Source: an uncultured Acidobacteriia bacterium (lineage in GTDB: Bacteria; Acidobacteriota; Terriglobia; Bryobacterales; Bryobacteraceae). Taken from it: DNA of 64,000 nt. The DNA is taken from NCBI GenBank assembly GCA_903909435.1, contig CAIVVT010000147.1:1-64000 (forward strand), written 5' to 3'. Positions within the stretch are counted from its first letter, which is position 1. Each line of letters begins with the position of its first letter. Positions 8,732 to 17,657 of this stretch are shown here, piece after piece. Both the position numbers and the translations under genes were made by a program. The notes beneath the pieces are model-generated. The model worked only from the letters and a program-made list of their open reading frames with translations, was not told the origin of the DNA and ran no database searches.

Positions 8732-11071
8732 ATGGGCCTCCTTTCACGCTCAATCTTCTTTGAGATTGCGACGAGCGCCAGTCTGGGCGCGGCGCTGTTC
8801 ACCATGGTGCTGTTCCTGCAAAAGGCCAGCCAGTTCTTCGCGGTCCTGGTCAACAGTTCAGCCACCCCCGGCACCATGGCTGCGCTGTTTCTGCTGATAC
8901 TCCCGGCCACCATGCCCTTCGCGATCCCGCTGGGCGTACTCGCCGGGACGCTGATCACGCTCAGCCGGATGTCGAACGATGGGGAGATCATCGCTCTGCG
9001 TGCTGCCGGGGTCCCGAGTCGGCGTGTGGCTCGACCGGTGGCGGCGTTCGCCATTCTCGCCATGCTGTTCACCGGGTATTGCACGCTGTACCTGACTCCC
9101 TGGTGCCAGACCAAGCTGGTCAAAATCGCCAACGACATCGCCGCTTCGCAGCTGACCTCGGACATTCAGCCTCGTATCTTCGACGAGTCGTTCCCGAATA
9201 CGATCCTCTATGTGAGCGATGTGCTGCCGGGCCAACCGGCGCACTGGCGCGGTGTCTTCATGGCCGATACGACTCCGGCGAACCAGCGCAAGAGCGCCGC
9301 TGTCGAACACGGCGAGGGGCCGCGCATCACGCTGGGACGCGACGCGCTGGTCGAATCGGACAAGCGTGGCAACAAGCTGCAAATGACCTTGCTGCGCGAG
9401 AGTAGCTACGAAGCGGCAGCGGACCCAGGCAGCTACTATCACGTCAATTCGCCCCACGGCGAGCAGGTGCTGGAAGCGGCCGAGCGAGGTCCCCAGAAGA
9501 AGCCGACAGTGGATGCAACGCCAACCCGGGACCTTATACCAGCCGCTCACGCCTCGGTGGAGGCCGCGATTGAACTGAACAAGCGCTTCTCGTTGCCCCT
9601 TGCCTGCCTGCTGCTCGCGCTGACCGGCTTGCCCCTGGGGATTTCGTCGAAGAAAGGCGGCAAGTCCGCCGCCCTCGCCATTACGGTCTTCTTCGCATTC
9701 CTGTACTACACGGTGCTGCTGGGGTTGATCGGGCTGGCCAAGGACGGCCGGGTGAAGCCCGAAGTGGCCGTTTGGACGCCCGACGCCATCTTCGCAATCA
9801 TGGCCATCATCCTGCTTTCGCGCATGGAGAAACCCGCCGCAGGAGAGGCGTTGCGTGGGTTGCGTGCACGCGCCATTCACCTGTGGGAGCGTCTGCTGCG
9901 GTGGGTCACACGCGGGCAGGCGGAGCGTGGACAAGGCAGCGCGCTGCCCCACGTGCGGTTCTTTCTTCTGCCGCAAATCGTGGACACGTACGTCCTCAAC
10001 GCCTTTGTTTACTACTTCGCGGTTCTTCTCGGGGGATTGGTCGTACTGATCGAGGTGTTCACCTTTTTCGAGTTGCTCGGAAGCGTCTTCCGCAACGACA
10101 TCGCGATGAGCGAAATGCTTGAATACCTGTTCTTTCTGGCACCCAAGCTGATCTATGACACCGCGCCGGTGAGTGTGCTGGTGGCCTCGCTGGTGACTTT
10201 TGGAGTGCTGGCCAAGAACAACGAGATCATCGCGCTGAAGGCCTGCGGCGTTAGCCTGTACCGTCTGGCGGTACCGGTGTTGTTGATCACGCTCGCCATG
10301 AGTGGCGCGCTCTTCGTTTTCGACCACGCGGTAGTGACCCGGGCGAACATCATTCAGGATGGACTGCGCAACAAGATTAAGGGCAACCCCACGCAAACTT
10401 ACCTGAACCCCAACCGTAAGTGGATCAAGGGCAGTGCCGTGCAGACCCTGCGCATCTTTTATTACAAGCACTTCGACCAGGATCAGGGTGTCCTGGGCGA
10501 AGTGCAGGTCTGGGATGTGAATCCCACAGAGTGGAAGCTTACCCGGCATCTGCTGGCCGAGCGCGCCCACTGGGAGCCGCTGCTGAAGACCTGGATTTTC
10601 GAGAACGGGTGGGTCCGTGAAGTGGGCACTAACAGCGACAAGTTCAGCCCCTTTCTGGGTTCGGTCGCGACGTTCAAAGAGATCGACGAACCACCGAGTT
10701 GGTTCCTCAAGGAGGTTAAGACTTACAAGCAGCTCAACTTCCTGCAACTGGACGAGTACATCGCCGAACTGCGGCAGAGCGGCTTCAACACCGTGCCGCT
10801 CCAGGTTCAATTCCATAAGAAGTTCGCCGTGCCCTTGTTCGTGTTCGTGATGGCGCTGCTGTCCGTTCCGTTCGCGTTCATGACCGGCAGCCGCGGCGCT
10901 ATGACGGGAGTCGGCGTGAGTCTCGGTGTGGCGGCCGCCTACTTCGTTCTGAACTATCTGTTTGAACAACTGGGCGGGGCGGGGCAGCTGCCGCCGGTAA
11001 TGGCGGCATGGGCGCCCGACGGTATTTTCGCGCTGGCGGGCGTTTACCTGATGGCGCAAATGCGAACCTGA
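8732..11071 (+). CDS. LptF-LptG fusion permease (LPS export)
   Basis: A 779-residue inner-membrane protein with two consecutive YjgP/YjgQ (LptF/LptG) units. In the usual system two separate subunits, with LptB2, extract lipopolysaccharide from the inner membrane and pass it to LptC. The first unit (about 1-365) has N-terminal helices, the SRMSNDGEIIALRAAGVPS coupling-helix region, a periplasmic domain and C-terminal helices (LPLACLLLALTGLPLGI). The second (about 405-779) repeats this with FGVLAKNNEIIALKACGVSL, a larger periplasmic domain and FAVPLFVFVMALLSVPFAF. A charged linker (about 370-400) joins them. It follows the TldD-like pair by six bases, so it is in the same operon. Confidence 0.92.
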   Translation: MGLLSRSIFFEIATSASLGAALFTMVLFLQKASQFFAVLVNSSATPGTMAALFLLILPATMPFAIPLGVLAGTLITLSRMSNDGEIIALRAAGVPSRRVARPVAAFAILAMLFTGYCTLYLTPWCQTKLVKIANDIAASQLTSDIQPRIFDESFPNTILYVSDVLPGQPAHWRGVFMADTTPANQRKSAAVEHGEGPRITLGRDALVESDKRGNKLQMTLLRESSYEAAADPGSYYHVNSPHGEQVLEAAERGPQKKPTVDATPTRDLIPAAHASVEAAIELNKRFSLPLACLLLALTGLPLGISSKKGGKSAALAITVFFAFLYYTVLLGLIGLAKDGRVKPEVAVWTPDAIFAIMAIILLSRMEKPAAGEALRGLRARAIHLWERLLRWVTRGQAERGQGSALPHVRFFLLPQIVDTYVLNAFVYYFAVLLGGLVVLIEVFTFFELLGSVFRNDIAMSEMLEYLFFLAPKLIYDTAPVSVLVASLVTFGVLAKNNEIIALKACGVSLYRLAVPVLLITLAMSGALFVFDHAVVTRANIIQDGLRNKIKGNPTQTYLNPNRKWIKGSAVQTLRIFYYKHFDQDQGVLGEVQVWDVNPTEWKLTRHLLAERAHWEPLLKTWIFENGWVREVGTNSDKFSPFLGSVATFKEIDEPPSWFLKEVKTYKQLNFLQLDEYIAELRQSGFNTVPLQVQFHKKFAVPLFVFVMALLSVPFAFMTGSRGAMTGVGVSLGVAAAYFVLNYLFEQLGGAGQLPPVMAAWAPDGIFALAGVYLMAQMRT

Positions 11072-11087
11072 GGAGGCAGTGCAACCC

Positions 11088-13817
11088 ATGGCCACGCGCA
11101 CAATCTGGCTTGGCCCCCCCGGATCGGGCAAGACCACCCGCATGCTGGAAGCTGTGCGCCGCCGTCTGCGGGAGTTCAAGGACGACTTTCGCATCGTTGT
11201 TCCCACGGCAACGATGGCCGAGCATTTGCGCAACGGGCTCGCGCGCGAGGGCCTCACCGTCCGCTCGAACAGCATTGCGACCGTTACCGGCCACGCCCGC
11301 GAACTCGCTCCCGGCGTGCGACTGACGAGCGCCACCGCCCTCGAAATGGCTCTCGGCGCGGCGCTTGCAGCGAACTGCCCGCCAGCCTTCGAACCCACGC
11401 GCTCCATGCCCGGCTTCCTGTCCCAGTTGGCAGGAACGCTCGAGGAACTGATCAACGCGGGGTGCGATGCGTACACTTGGTCCGGTTTCCTGAGTCTTGC
11501 CCCGGGCGTCAGGCCCTTGCTTCGGGACTTGAGTGGCGTCTGGATCAAAGTTCAGGAACAACTGCGCGGCGAGGGGCTGGTGACTCGCCATCAATGGCTG
11601 CGCAGCGCGGCCGAAGGTCTGCGCAGCGGCGCCCTGCCGGGATTAAGCACTTTCTTCTGGGACGGATTCTCGCGCCTCGGGCCGGCCGAACTCGACCTGA
11701 TCGCGGCACACGGCGAACGCGGTGATGTCAACGTGAATCTGCCGGCCTGGACCGGCGTTGCACGCGGTGGTTTGCTGAGTTTGCGCCGGTCCGGTTTCAC
11801 CATCCAGCGCTTTACCCCGGTCCGTCCTACCCCGCGCAAGATCCTGGTGCGGCCGTCCACGGAAGACGAAGAAGTGGTGGAGATCGCGCGGCGCGCGCTG
11901 GAGCACCATCGCCGGGGCCGGCCGTGGCACGAGATCGGCATCGTCGTGCGAGGGAGGAACCCGTACGTCCCGCTGATCGAAGCGGCATTCGCCCGCCATG
12001 GCATTCCGGTCCGCCCGTATTTCTCACAGCCGCTGGCGGGCCATCCGGTTTCGCGACTATTCTCGGCGGCCCTGGAGGCGCTGCTCTCCGGTTGGCGGTG
12101 GGAGCCCGTACTCGCTGCCGCGCTCTCGCCCGCCGGTCTGGCCGGGTCTTGCCCGGCAGTCGCCCGGTTTGAGTACGAGGTTCGCGAGCAAATGCCGGGA
12201 GATGGCCTGGAGCGGCTGCGCGAGATCGCACTTGCGCTGAAGAGTGCCGCGCCGGTGGTCGATTTCCTGGACAACCTTGCCACTTTCGAGGCCTGGCGCT
12301 CCGAGCAGCACGTCCCCGCCGACTGGGCCGCTTGTCTGAGCGGTCTGAAGACGCTGCTACAACCTCCCGTGGTCTCGACAGAGCAGCCCCTGACTCCCGA
12401 GCGCGTCTCCATCTGGCGAGCCCGCTCCGCAGCGTCGAAAGCCTGGCTGGGAGCCATGGTCGAAGCGGCGTCTTATCTTCCGGACCAGCCCATCGCTCTC
12501 GACGTGCTCCTGGAGCGCGCGCGGCCCGCGCTGCGTGACGCCGGTCTCCCCGCCTCCGAGTTCCGGCGCGATGCCGTCCAGTTGATCGACGCCCAGGAAG
12601 CGCGCCAGTGGGAGTTGCCCGTCGTGTTCGTCTGCGGCCTGCTGGAAGGCGCGTTCCCGCGCGTCCCGCAGCCCGACCCGATTCTCGGGGAAGCGCTGCG
12701 GGGCGCGCTGCGCCGCCGTCAGATCGCCGTACGCAATCGCTCCGACCGCAGTTCGGAGGAGCGCTTCCTCTTCAACGTGGCGCTCTCCCGCGCGACATCA
12801 GAGTTGGTATTGAGCTATCCGCGCCTAAACGGGAAAGGCGAGGAGACGCTGGGTGCGTTCGCGCTGGCGCAGGTGGATTCACTGATTGAAGAGCAAGCGC
12901 CACCCTGCGATCTTGCGAGCGTGGATGTTCCCGGCCTGCCCCAGGTCCGTCCCTCCTTGCAGTCCCCTCACTTGCTGGCGGCGCTGGCAGCTCAGCACCG
13001 CAGCTTCTCGCCGACGGGACTGGAGGACTACATCGAGTGCCCGTTCCGCTTCTTCGCCGGCAGGACGCTGAAACTGGCCGACCCGCCCAAAGCTCCGGCA
13101 GATCGCTTCGACGCCCTGGAGCGGGGCATGCTGGTCCACGCCCTGCTGGCCCAATACCACCGCCTGCACGGCAACCTGCTGCAGATGTTCCGGCAGGATT
13201 GGGTGCGCACTCTGGCGAAACTGCGCGTTCCCGTGGGCTACCGTCTCGAACTCGAACGGATTCTGATCGAGCGCAGCCTGCGCATGTACGCGCTTCGGGC
13301 GCCCGAGCATCCCGGGTGGGCGCAGCACATGGAGGAGCGGTTTCAGCTGTCGATCGAGGTTCCTGCATCTGGCGGCATCGAGGTGCATGGGCGCATCGAC
13401 CGCTATGAGGTAGGGCCCAACAACGACTGCGTAGTCTACGACTACAAGTTCTCGCGGCCCTCGACGGTCGGAGGCATCGTGAAGGACGAATCGATGGGGC
13501 GCGGCCTGCAGTCGGGCATCTACCTGCAGGCGGTCCGGCACAAAGCCCTGCGCCCGCTGGCATTCCACTATGTGGCGGTCAAGAGCGCCTGCGAACTGAA
13601 GGGTTGGGACAACCGGGAAGATCTTGAGGCGCTGATGACCAGCGCCGGGGAGCAGGCCGCGCGAGCCGCCGGCGAGATTCTCGAAGGGCGCATCGCGGTG
13701 GCCCCCATCGACCGGGATTCGTGCGCCTACTGCGGCTATCCGGACTCCTGCCGGATTCGCGAGATCGGCTATGGTGCGGTTCAGGGCGAGGGAGCGGACG
13801 CAGCGGGGGAAGGCTAG
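11088..13817 (+). CDS. AddB-like helicase/PD-(D/E)XK nuclease
   Basis: A 909-residue protein of the AddB/RexB group, the subunit that with AddA resects double-strand breaks for recombination. The N-terminus has a Walker A motif GPPGSGKT. The C-terminal nuclease has GRIDRYE and, after a short gap, VVYDYKFS, the acidic and lysine residues of a PD-(D/E)XK site. Four cysteines in the AddB iron-sulfur arrangement are present: C651 (IECPFRFF) and C879/C882/C888 (CAYCGYPDSC). The ATG at 11088 is preferred over the GTG at 11079 because AGGAGG at 11071-11076 has the right spacing. No addA (UvrD-like) gene is in the window. It starts 16 bases after the LptF-LptG fusion. Confidence 0.88.
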   Translation: MATRTIWLGPPGSGKTTRMLEAVRRRLREFKDDFRIVVPTATMAEHLRNGLAREGLTVRSNSIATVTGHARELAPGVRLTSATALEMALGAALAANCPPAFEPTRSMPGFLSQLAGTLEELINAGCDAYTWSGFLSLAPGVRPLLRDLSGVWIKVQEQLRGEGLVTRHQWLRSAAEGLRSGALPGLSTFFWDGFSRLGPAELDLIAAHGERGDVNVNLPAWTGVARGGLLSLRRSGFTIQRFTPVRPTPRKILVRPSTEDEEVVEIARRALEHHRRGRPWHEIGIVVRGRNPYVPLIEAAFARHGIPVRPYFSQPLAGHPVSRLFSAALEALLSGWRWEPVLAAALSPAGLAGSCPAVARFEYEVREQMPGDGLERLREIALALKSAAPVVDFLDNLATFEAWRSEQHVPADWAACLSGLKTLLQPPVVSTEQPLTPERVSIWRARSAASKAWLGAMVEAASYLPDQPIALDVLLERARPALRDAGLPASEFRRDAVQLIDAQEARQWELPVVFVCGLLEGAFPRVPQPDPILGEALRGALRRRQIAVRNRSDRSSEERFLFNVALSRATSELVLSYPRLNGKGEETLGAFALAQVDSLIEEQAPPCDLASVDVPGLPQVRPSLQSPHLLAALAAQHRSFSPTGLEDYIECPFRFFAGRTLKLADPPKAPADRFDALERGMLVHALLAQYHRLHGNLLQMFRQDWVRTLAKLRVPVGYRLELERILIERSLRMYALRAPEHPGWAQHMEERFQLSIEVPASGGIEVHGRIDRYEVGPNNDCVVYDYKFSRPSTVGGIVKDESMGRGLQSGIYLQAVRHKALRPLAFHYVAVKSACELKGWDNREDLEALMTSAGEQAARAAGEILEGRIAVAPIDRDSCAYCGYPDSCRIREIGYGAVQGEGADAAGEG

Positions 13818-13867
13818 CCAGCGGAAGATTTCCTGGAGATTCCCTCGCGCCGGCCGATGAGGTCCAA

Positions 13868-14110
13868 ATGGCAGACTTCTCGATTCCAGCACAAGGCATG
13901 TCGCGGGCGTCGGCCGACTTTGATCGGGCCGCCTCCAACATCGCACGCGCCTCCGTTCCCGCCCAGAAGAGCGACCTTCCCCAGGACACGGTCGATCTCA
14001 GCACCGCCGCGGTGAACCTCCTGCAGGCCAGGAACGACTACGAGGCCAACACCCGGACCTTTCGCGTCCTGGGCGAAATGAATAGGAACGTTCTGGATAT
14101 GGTGGGCTGA
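13868..14110 (+). CDS. Minimal flagellar-rod-like protein (N- and C-terminal helices only)
   Basis: An 80-residue protein. Residues 4-33 (SIPAQGMSRASADFDRAASN and following) resemble the N-terminal helix of flagellar rod and hook proteins, which typically read GMxAxxxxLxxxxxNIANxxT. Residues 43-79 (DLSTAAVNLLQARNDYEA, then NTRTFRVLGEMNRNVLDM) match the C-terminal helix (Flg_bbr_C type), including the family YxAN core as YEAN. The central domains that normally separate the two, at least 60 residues even in FlgC, are absent. GATGAGGTCC gives a ribosome binding site. No other flagellar gene is in the window. The function is unknown: it could be an axial protein remnant or a small helical-bundle protein built from the same parts. 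Confidence 0.75.
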   Translation: MADFSIPAQGMSRASADFDRAASNIARASVPAQKSDLPQDTVDLSTAAVNLLQARNDYEANTRTFRVLGEMNRNVLDMVG

Positions 14111-14392
14111 GCCCATCTACGGCGAACGTGTGAGCCGCCCGCCGGGCCGATTCCCGCCCCACTTTCCTCACGGCCTGTGCGGGACAGAACGCGCCCGAAC
14201 CGGCACAACGATCCCTGCCATCCGTACGTCATGTGTCATTAAGCAGGGTTTCAGAAGATACAGCAGTCTGAATTCACCGCGAAGCACCGCCCGCATAGGA
14301 CGTTTCGCACGATAATTCTAAGTAGCGGATTGCGCGCCTCAGCAGGCTTCCCGGCTGCGAGCCGGTCGCGCACGACGGGGGGTGAATCGGTT
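14111..14392. other. Intergenic region upstream of the secreted beta-repeat protein
   Basis: No gene is visible. The region becomes AT-richer at 14250-14325 (around cgtttcgcacgataattctaa), where the promoter of the following gene probably lies; GATAATTCT resembles a -10 region but no matching -35 is clear. Confidence 0.35.
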
Positions 14393-16093
14393 ATGCCCAG
14401 AGTTGGCTTTTGCCTCATATTCTGTTTCCTTCTCGCTTGGGCGCAGGAAGCGCCAGCCACAGTCGATACCTCGAAAACGGCAGTCATCGAAGGGATCGTG
14501 GTCAACGAACTCACGAAGGAACCCATCCGCAAAGCGGAAATCAGCCTGTACAAGCAGGGCAAGTCGGGCGACGTTGTGGGTCGCGGACCGAACGCCGCCT
14601 ATTCCGCCGTCACGGACCCGTCCGGCAAGTTCCGCATTGAGAACATTGATCCTGGCGACTATGCGCTGAATCATCGCAAGGCCGGCTTCGTCACGACGCG
14701 CGCCAATTACGGCCTCTCGACACGCATCCTGAAACTCGCGGCGGGCCAATCCCTCACCGGCCTGCGCTATTCGCTGCAGCCCCAGGCGATCCTCACGGGG
14801 CGGGTGCTCGACGACGAGGGCGATCCGGTGCAGGGTGTTCCGGTGGCACTGCTGCGGTACCGCTTCTTCCGTGGGTCCTACCACTTGACGTCGAACATGC
14901 GGCCGCAGCAAACCAATGACCGCGGCGAGTTCCGGTTCATCGACCTGCAGCCGGGCCGGTACTATCTGCAGGCCGACGCACAGCGATTTACGGGGATGCC
15001 GGGCAGCGCGCCGCCAGTCCCATCCGCCGCGCCCGGCGAGCTGCGGACTGCGTTCGTTGCGACCTATTACCCGAACGCCACGGAGATCGCGCAAGCCACC
15101 AGAATCGAGGTGCAGGCAGGCCAGGAACTCGCTGGGCGCGACATCGGTCTCAGGAAGGAGAAAGTGGTCCGCGTGAGCGGCAAAGTTCTGGACATGAACG
15201 GAGCACCGGCAAAGCAGGCGTTCGTCAGTCTGGTGCACCAAGACGCGTCCATGGGCGGCTTCAGCGGTGTGGTTGCCCCAATGGACGAGAATGGCGTGTT
15301 TGCGGCGAACAACGTCCCGCCGGGTCAGTACACCGTCAGAGCCATGAAGGGCGACGGCTCGACCTGGCAATCGGGGGAAACAAGCATCACTATCGGCGAC
15401 AACGGCCTGGAGGATGTCGTCGTGCAGATCCAACCGGCGCTGGAAGCGAAGGGCCAGATCGTGCTCGAAGGTTCCGACCGCAAGGACTTCGATTTTTCTG
15501 GGATTCAATTGGTCGTGCAACCTGTGAACGAGGCCAGCTTCAACACTGGATTCGGCGATTCGAAGTCCGACGGCACGATCACCGTGTCCCAACTCTCCCC
15601 CGGCCGCTACACGCTGGATGTTTTCAATTTGCGATCCAGCGGAAGTTACGTCAAGACGATACTGGCGGGCACGGAGGAGGTCTTCGGTAAGGAGGTCGAT
15701 GCCAACGCGCTGGTTGCCGGTGGCGTCAAGATCGTCCTCCGCCTCGACGCCGCGTCAATCACGGGAAGCGTGGAGGTGCCGGAGGAGCGTAAGGCGTTCC
15801 TGCGATCCCCGTCCGTCGTGTTGGTACCCGCCGACGCTCAGTTGCGCAAGTCGGACCAGCGCAACATCGCGCAACTCGACCAGGACAACGGCTACAGCCT
15901 GAAGAACATCCGGCCGGGCGACTATATCGCCTTCGCGTTTGAGGAATACGATTACGCGTCGCTTCAGGACCCGGAGTCGTTCGCCATCCTGGCCAGCAAG
16001 GGCACGGCTGTATCCCTGGCGGCTGGAGAATCGAAGAGCCTGGCGCTGAAGATCCTGCCCTGGCCAGAGCAATTCGCAGATCGGATTCAGTAG
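14393..16093 (+). CDS. Secreted carboxypeptidase-regulatory-like repeat protein
   Basis: A 566-residue protein with a signal peptide (MPRVGFCLIFCFLLAWAQEA). Several Ig-like/carboxypeptidase-D regulatory modules follow, recognisable by the repeated pattern of IxGxVxDxxGxPVxxxxVxL and FxFxxLxPGxYxL: IEGIVVNELTKEPIRKAEIS, ILTGRVLDDEGDPVQGVPVA, VSGKVLDMNGAPAKQAFVSL, and the PGQY, PGRY and PGDY turns. No catalytic carboxypeptidase or TonB-receptor domain is attached. Such proteins are abundant in soil Acidobacteriota and are probably extracytoplasmic binding or structural proteins; the ligand is unknown. I use the ATG at 14393 because the signal peptide begins there. Confidence 0.8.
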   Translation: MPRVGFCLIFCFLLAWAQEAPATVDTSKTAVIEGIVVNELTKEPIRKAEISLYKQGKSGDVVGRGPNAAYSAVTDPSGKFRIENIDPGDYALNHRKAGFVTTRANYGLSTRILKLAAGQSLTGLRYSLQPQAILTGRVLDDEGDPVQGVPVALLRYRFFRGSYHLTSNMRPQQTNDRGEFRFIDLQPGRYYLQADAQRFTGMPGSAPPVPSAAPGELRTAFVATYYPNATEIAQATRIEVQAGQELAGRDIGLRKEKVVRVSGKVLDMNGAPAKQAFVSLVHQDASMGGFSGVVAPMDENGVFAANNVPPGQYTVRAMKGDGSTWQSGETSITIGDNGLEDVVVQIQPALEAKGQIVLEGSDRKDFDFSGIQLVVQPVNEASFNTGFGDSKSDGTITVSQLSPGRYTLDVFNLRSSGSYVKTILAGTEEVFGKEVDANALVAGGVKIVLRLDAASITGSVEVPEERKAFLRSPSVVLVPADAQLRKSDQRNIAQLDQDNGYSLKNIRPGDYIAFAFEEYDYASLQDPESFAILASKGTAVSLAAGESKSLALKILPWPEQFADRIQ

Positions 16094-16158
16094 CGAGGCG
16101 CGTAGACCCACGCCCCACCCCTGATCTCGCGAACTGGGCTTGGTCTGCGGAAGCGAGC

Positions 16159-16824
16159 TTATAACAGCGCTGAGCGGAGTTCGTCCAGATCCCGGCGCAG
16201 CGCATCCGACGACTCGCGCAGTCGTTTCACCTCGGCCTCCAACTCCTCCACGCGTTCGCGGAGTCCCGGGCCGGCCGCCGAAACGGACGCCACGGCCTGT
16301 GGCGAGAGCGGCTCCGGAGTCTCGGGCATAGGGGCGAACAGATGGCACCAACGCGGCTCTTTCGTGCCGGGCAGCTTGGGCATCTGGACCGCGAGCGGAT
16401 CGGGCTGGCGGGCGGCCAGCTTATCGAGCGCGTGCTGCACCGCGTCGAGGTCCGCGAAGGAGTGCAGATTGGCCGTGCGGGTGCGCAGCTCGCCAATGGT
16501 CTGCGGCCCACGCAGCATCAGCACCGACAACACCGCGAGTTCTCCCAACGACAGGTTTAGGCGTTCGGAGAGACGATGGCGGAACTTCAGCACGCGGCTG
16601 CCCGACTCGGAGACGAACAGCACGAAGCCTTCGTCGCGCAAAGACTCCAGCGCGCTGCGCACCGTGACGTCATCGAAGGCAACTACGGGATCGCGATTCG
16701 ATTTCTGATTGCAGGCGTTGGTGAGTGCGTTCAGCGACAGCGGGTAGTATTCGGGCGTTGCGAGATCTTTTTCGATCATCGCGCCCAACGTGCGGAGTTC
16801 AATCGGACCAAGCTCGTAAGGCAC
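16159..16824 (-). CDS. YceH family (DUF480) protein
   Basis: A 221-residue protein of the YceH/DUF480 family, built from two winged-helix-like domains. The N-terminus reads PYELGPIELRTLGAMIEKDL, typical of the family, and the conserved YPLSLNALTNACNQKSNRDP follows. The second domain has LSLGELAVLSVLMLRGPQT. The C-terminal 45 residues are a coiled coil (LRERVEELEAEVKRLRESSD). I take the GTG at 16824 as start because family similarity begins immediately after; a TTG at 16893 is possible but adds unrelated sequence. The biochemical role of the family is not established. It is convergent with the secreted repeat protein. Confidence 0.9.
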   Translation of the reverse strand: MPYELGPIELRTLGAMIEKDLATPEYYPLSLNALTNACNQKSNRDPVVAFDDVTVRSALESLRDEGFVLFVSESGSRVLKFRHRLSERLNLSLGELAVLSVLMLRGPQTIGELRTRTANLHSFADLDAVQHALDKLAARQPDPLAVQMPKLPGTKEPRWCHLFAPMPETPEPLSPQAVASVSAAGPGLRERVEELEAEVKRLRESSDALRRDLDELRSALL

Positions 16825-16903
16825 ACAACGAGCATGGCATTCGGGGGCGGGCGCAATCAACCCGGAGTACAGATTGGCGGGCGCCAGGGGCAAACCCAGG
16901 GCA

Positions 16904-17578
16904 TCAACTGAATTGGCTCAACCACGCGAGTACGTTCGCGGAGGCCTGCAGGGGGAAGCGGTGCTTACCGGACAGTCGCAGCATGTTGACGTCCTCCACC
17001 GAGCGGCGCAGACGTTGCTCAAAAACATCCATGGTTTCGACCGGATAGAACTCGTCCTGGGCGCGCGCGACGTGCATTACGGAGAGCGGCAGCGGCCCTG
17101 CCGCACGCTGGTCCCACTCCTCTGGAACGCCCCCGCACAGGGCGAGCACTCCACCAATATTCTCGGGGAAACCAGCCGCGTAGCGATAGTTCAACCCCAC
17201 CGGTTGCGAAAAGCCAGCCAGCACGGTGTGGCGCGGGTCTATGGGGAAGTTTTTCCGGGCCCATTCCAAGACAGAACTCACGATTCGATGATGGAAGTCG
17301 ATATGAAACTCGGTGGTCTCGCGAATACCCCAGTTGTATCCGGTAGCGGCCGAACGGGGATCTGGTCCGAGATGCGCCGCGTTGGGAGCCTCCACGGCAA
17401 CCAGCGCCGGCTCCACGCCGACGAGGAAGCGGGTTAGCTCCAGCATTCTGGCGGCGGTCATACCGTAGCCGTGCAGGGCGATGACGAGACGGGGAGCCGC
17501 CGTCCCGGGAGGCGTGTCGGAGCAAAATCGTATTGGCCGGCTGACTTCAACCGACGATGACCAGAGCGCACTTGCCAT
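16904..17578 (-). CDS. Phospholipase/carboxylesterase-type alpha/beta hydrolase
   Basis: A 224-residue alpha/beta hydrolase. LVIALHGYGM forms the oxyanion region, AGFSQPVGLNYRYA carries the probable nucleophile serine, ARAQDEFYPVE the acid and SGKHRFPL the histidine. The order and spacing match the carboxylesterase/phospholipase (YpfH/Abhydrolase_2) group. The nucleophile elbow reads GFSQP rather than the usual GFSQG. There is no signal peptide, so it is probably cytoplasmic. It is transcribed divergently from the hybrid kinase gene 79 bases away. Substrate unknown. Confidence 0.85.
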   Translation of the reverse strand: MASALWSSSVEVSRPIRFCSDTPPGTAAPRLVIALHGYGMTAARMLELTRFLVGVEPALVAVEAPNAAHLGPDPRSAATGYNWGIRETTEFHIDFHHRIVSSVLEWARKNFPIDPRHTVLAGFSQPVGLNYRYAAGFPENIGGVLALCGGVPEEWDQRAAGPLPLSVMHVARAQDEFYPVETMDVFEQRLRRSVEDVNMLRLSGKHRFPLQASANVLAWLSQFS

Positions 17579-17657
17579 ACGAGGAGTTGTACCATGCAGC
17601 TAAAGGCGGAGTGATTCTGCGCGCTCTGCGAAGTCCGGCACAGGAGGAAGTTGCAGG

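Noticed and set aside
8858-11548. 896-codon open frame on the minus strand
   Set aside because: Antisense shadow of the LptF-LptG fusion gene; no recognisable motif and typical GC-rich antisense composition.
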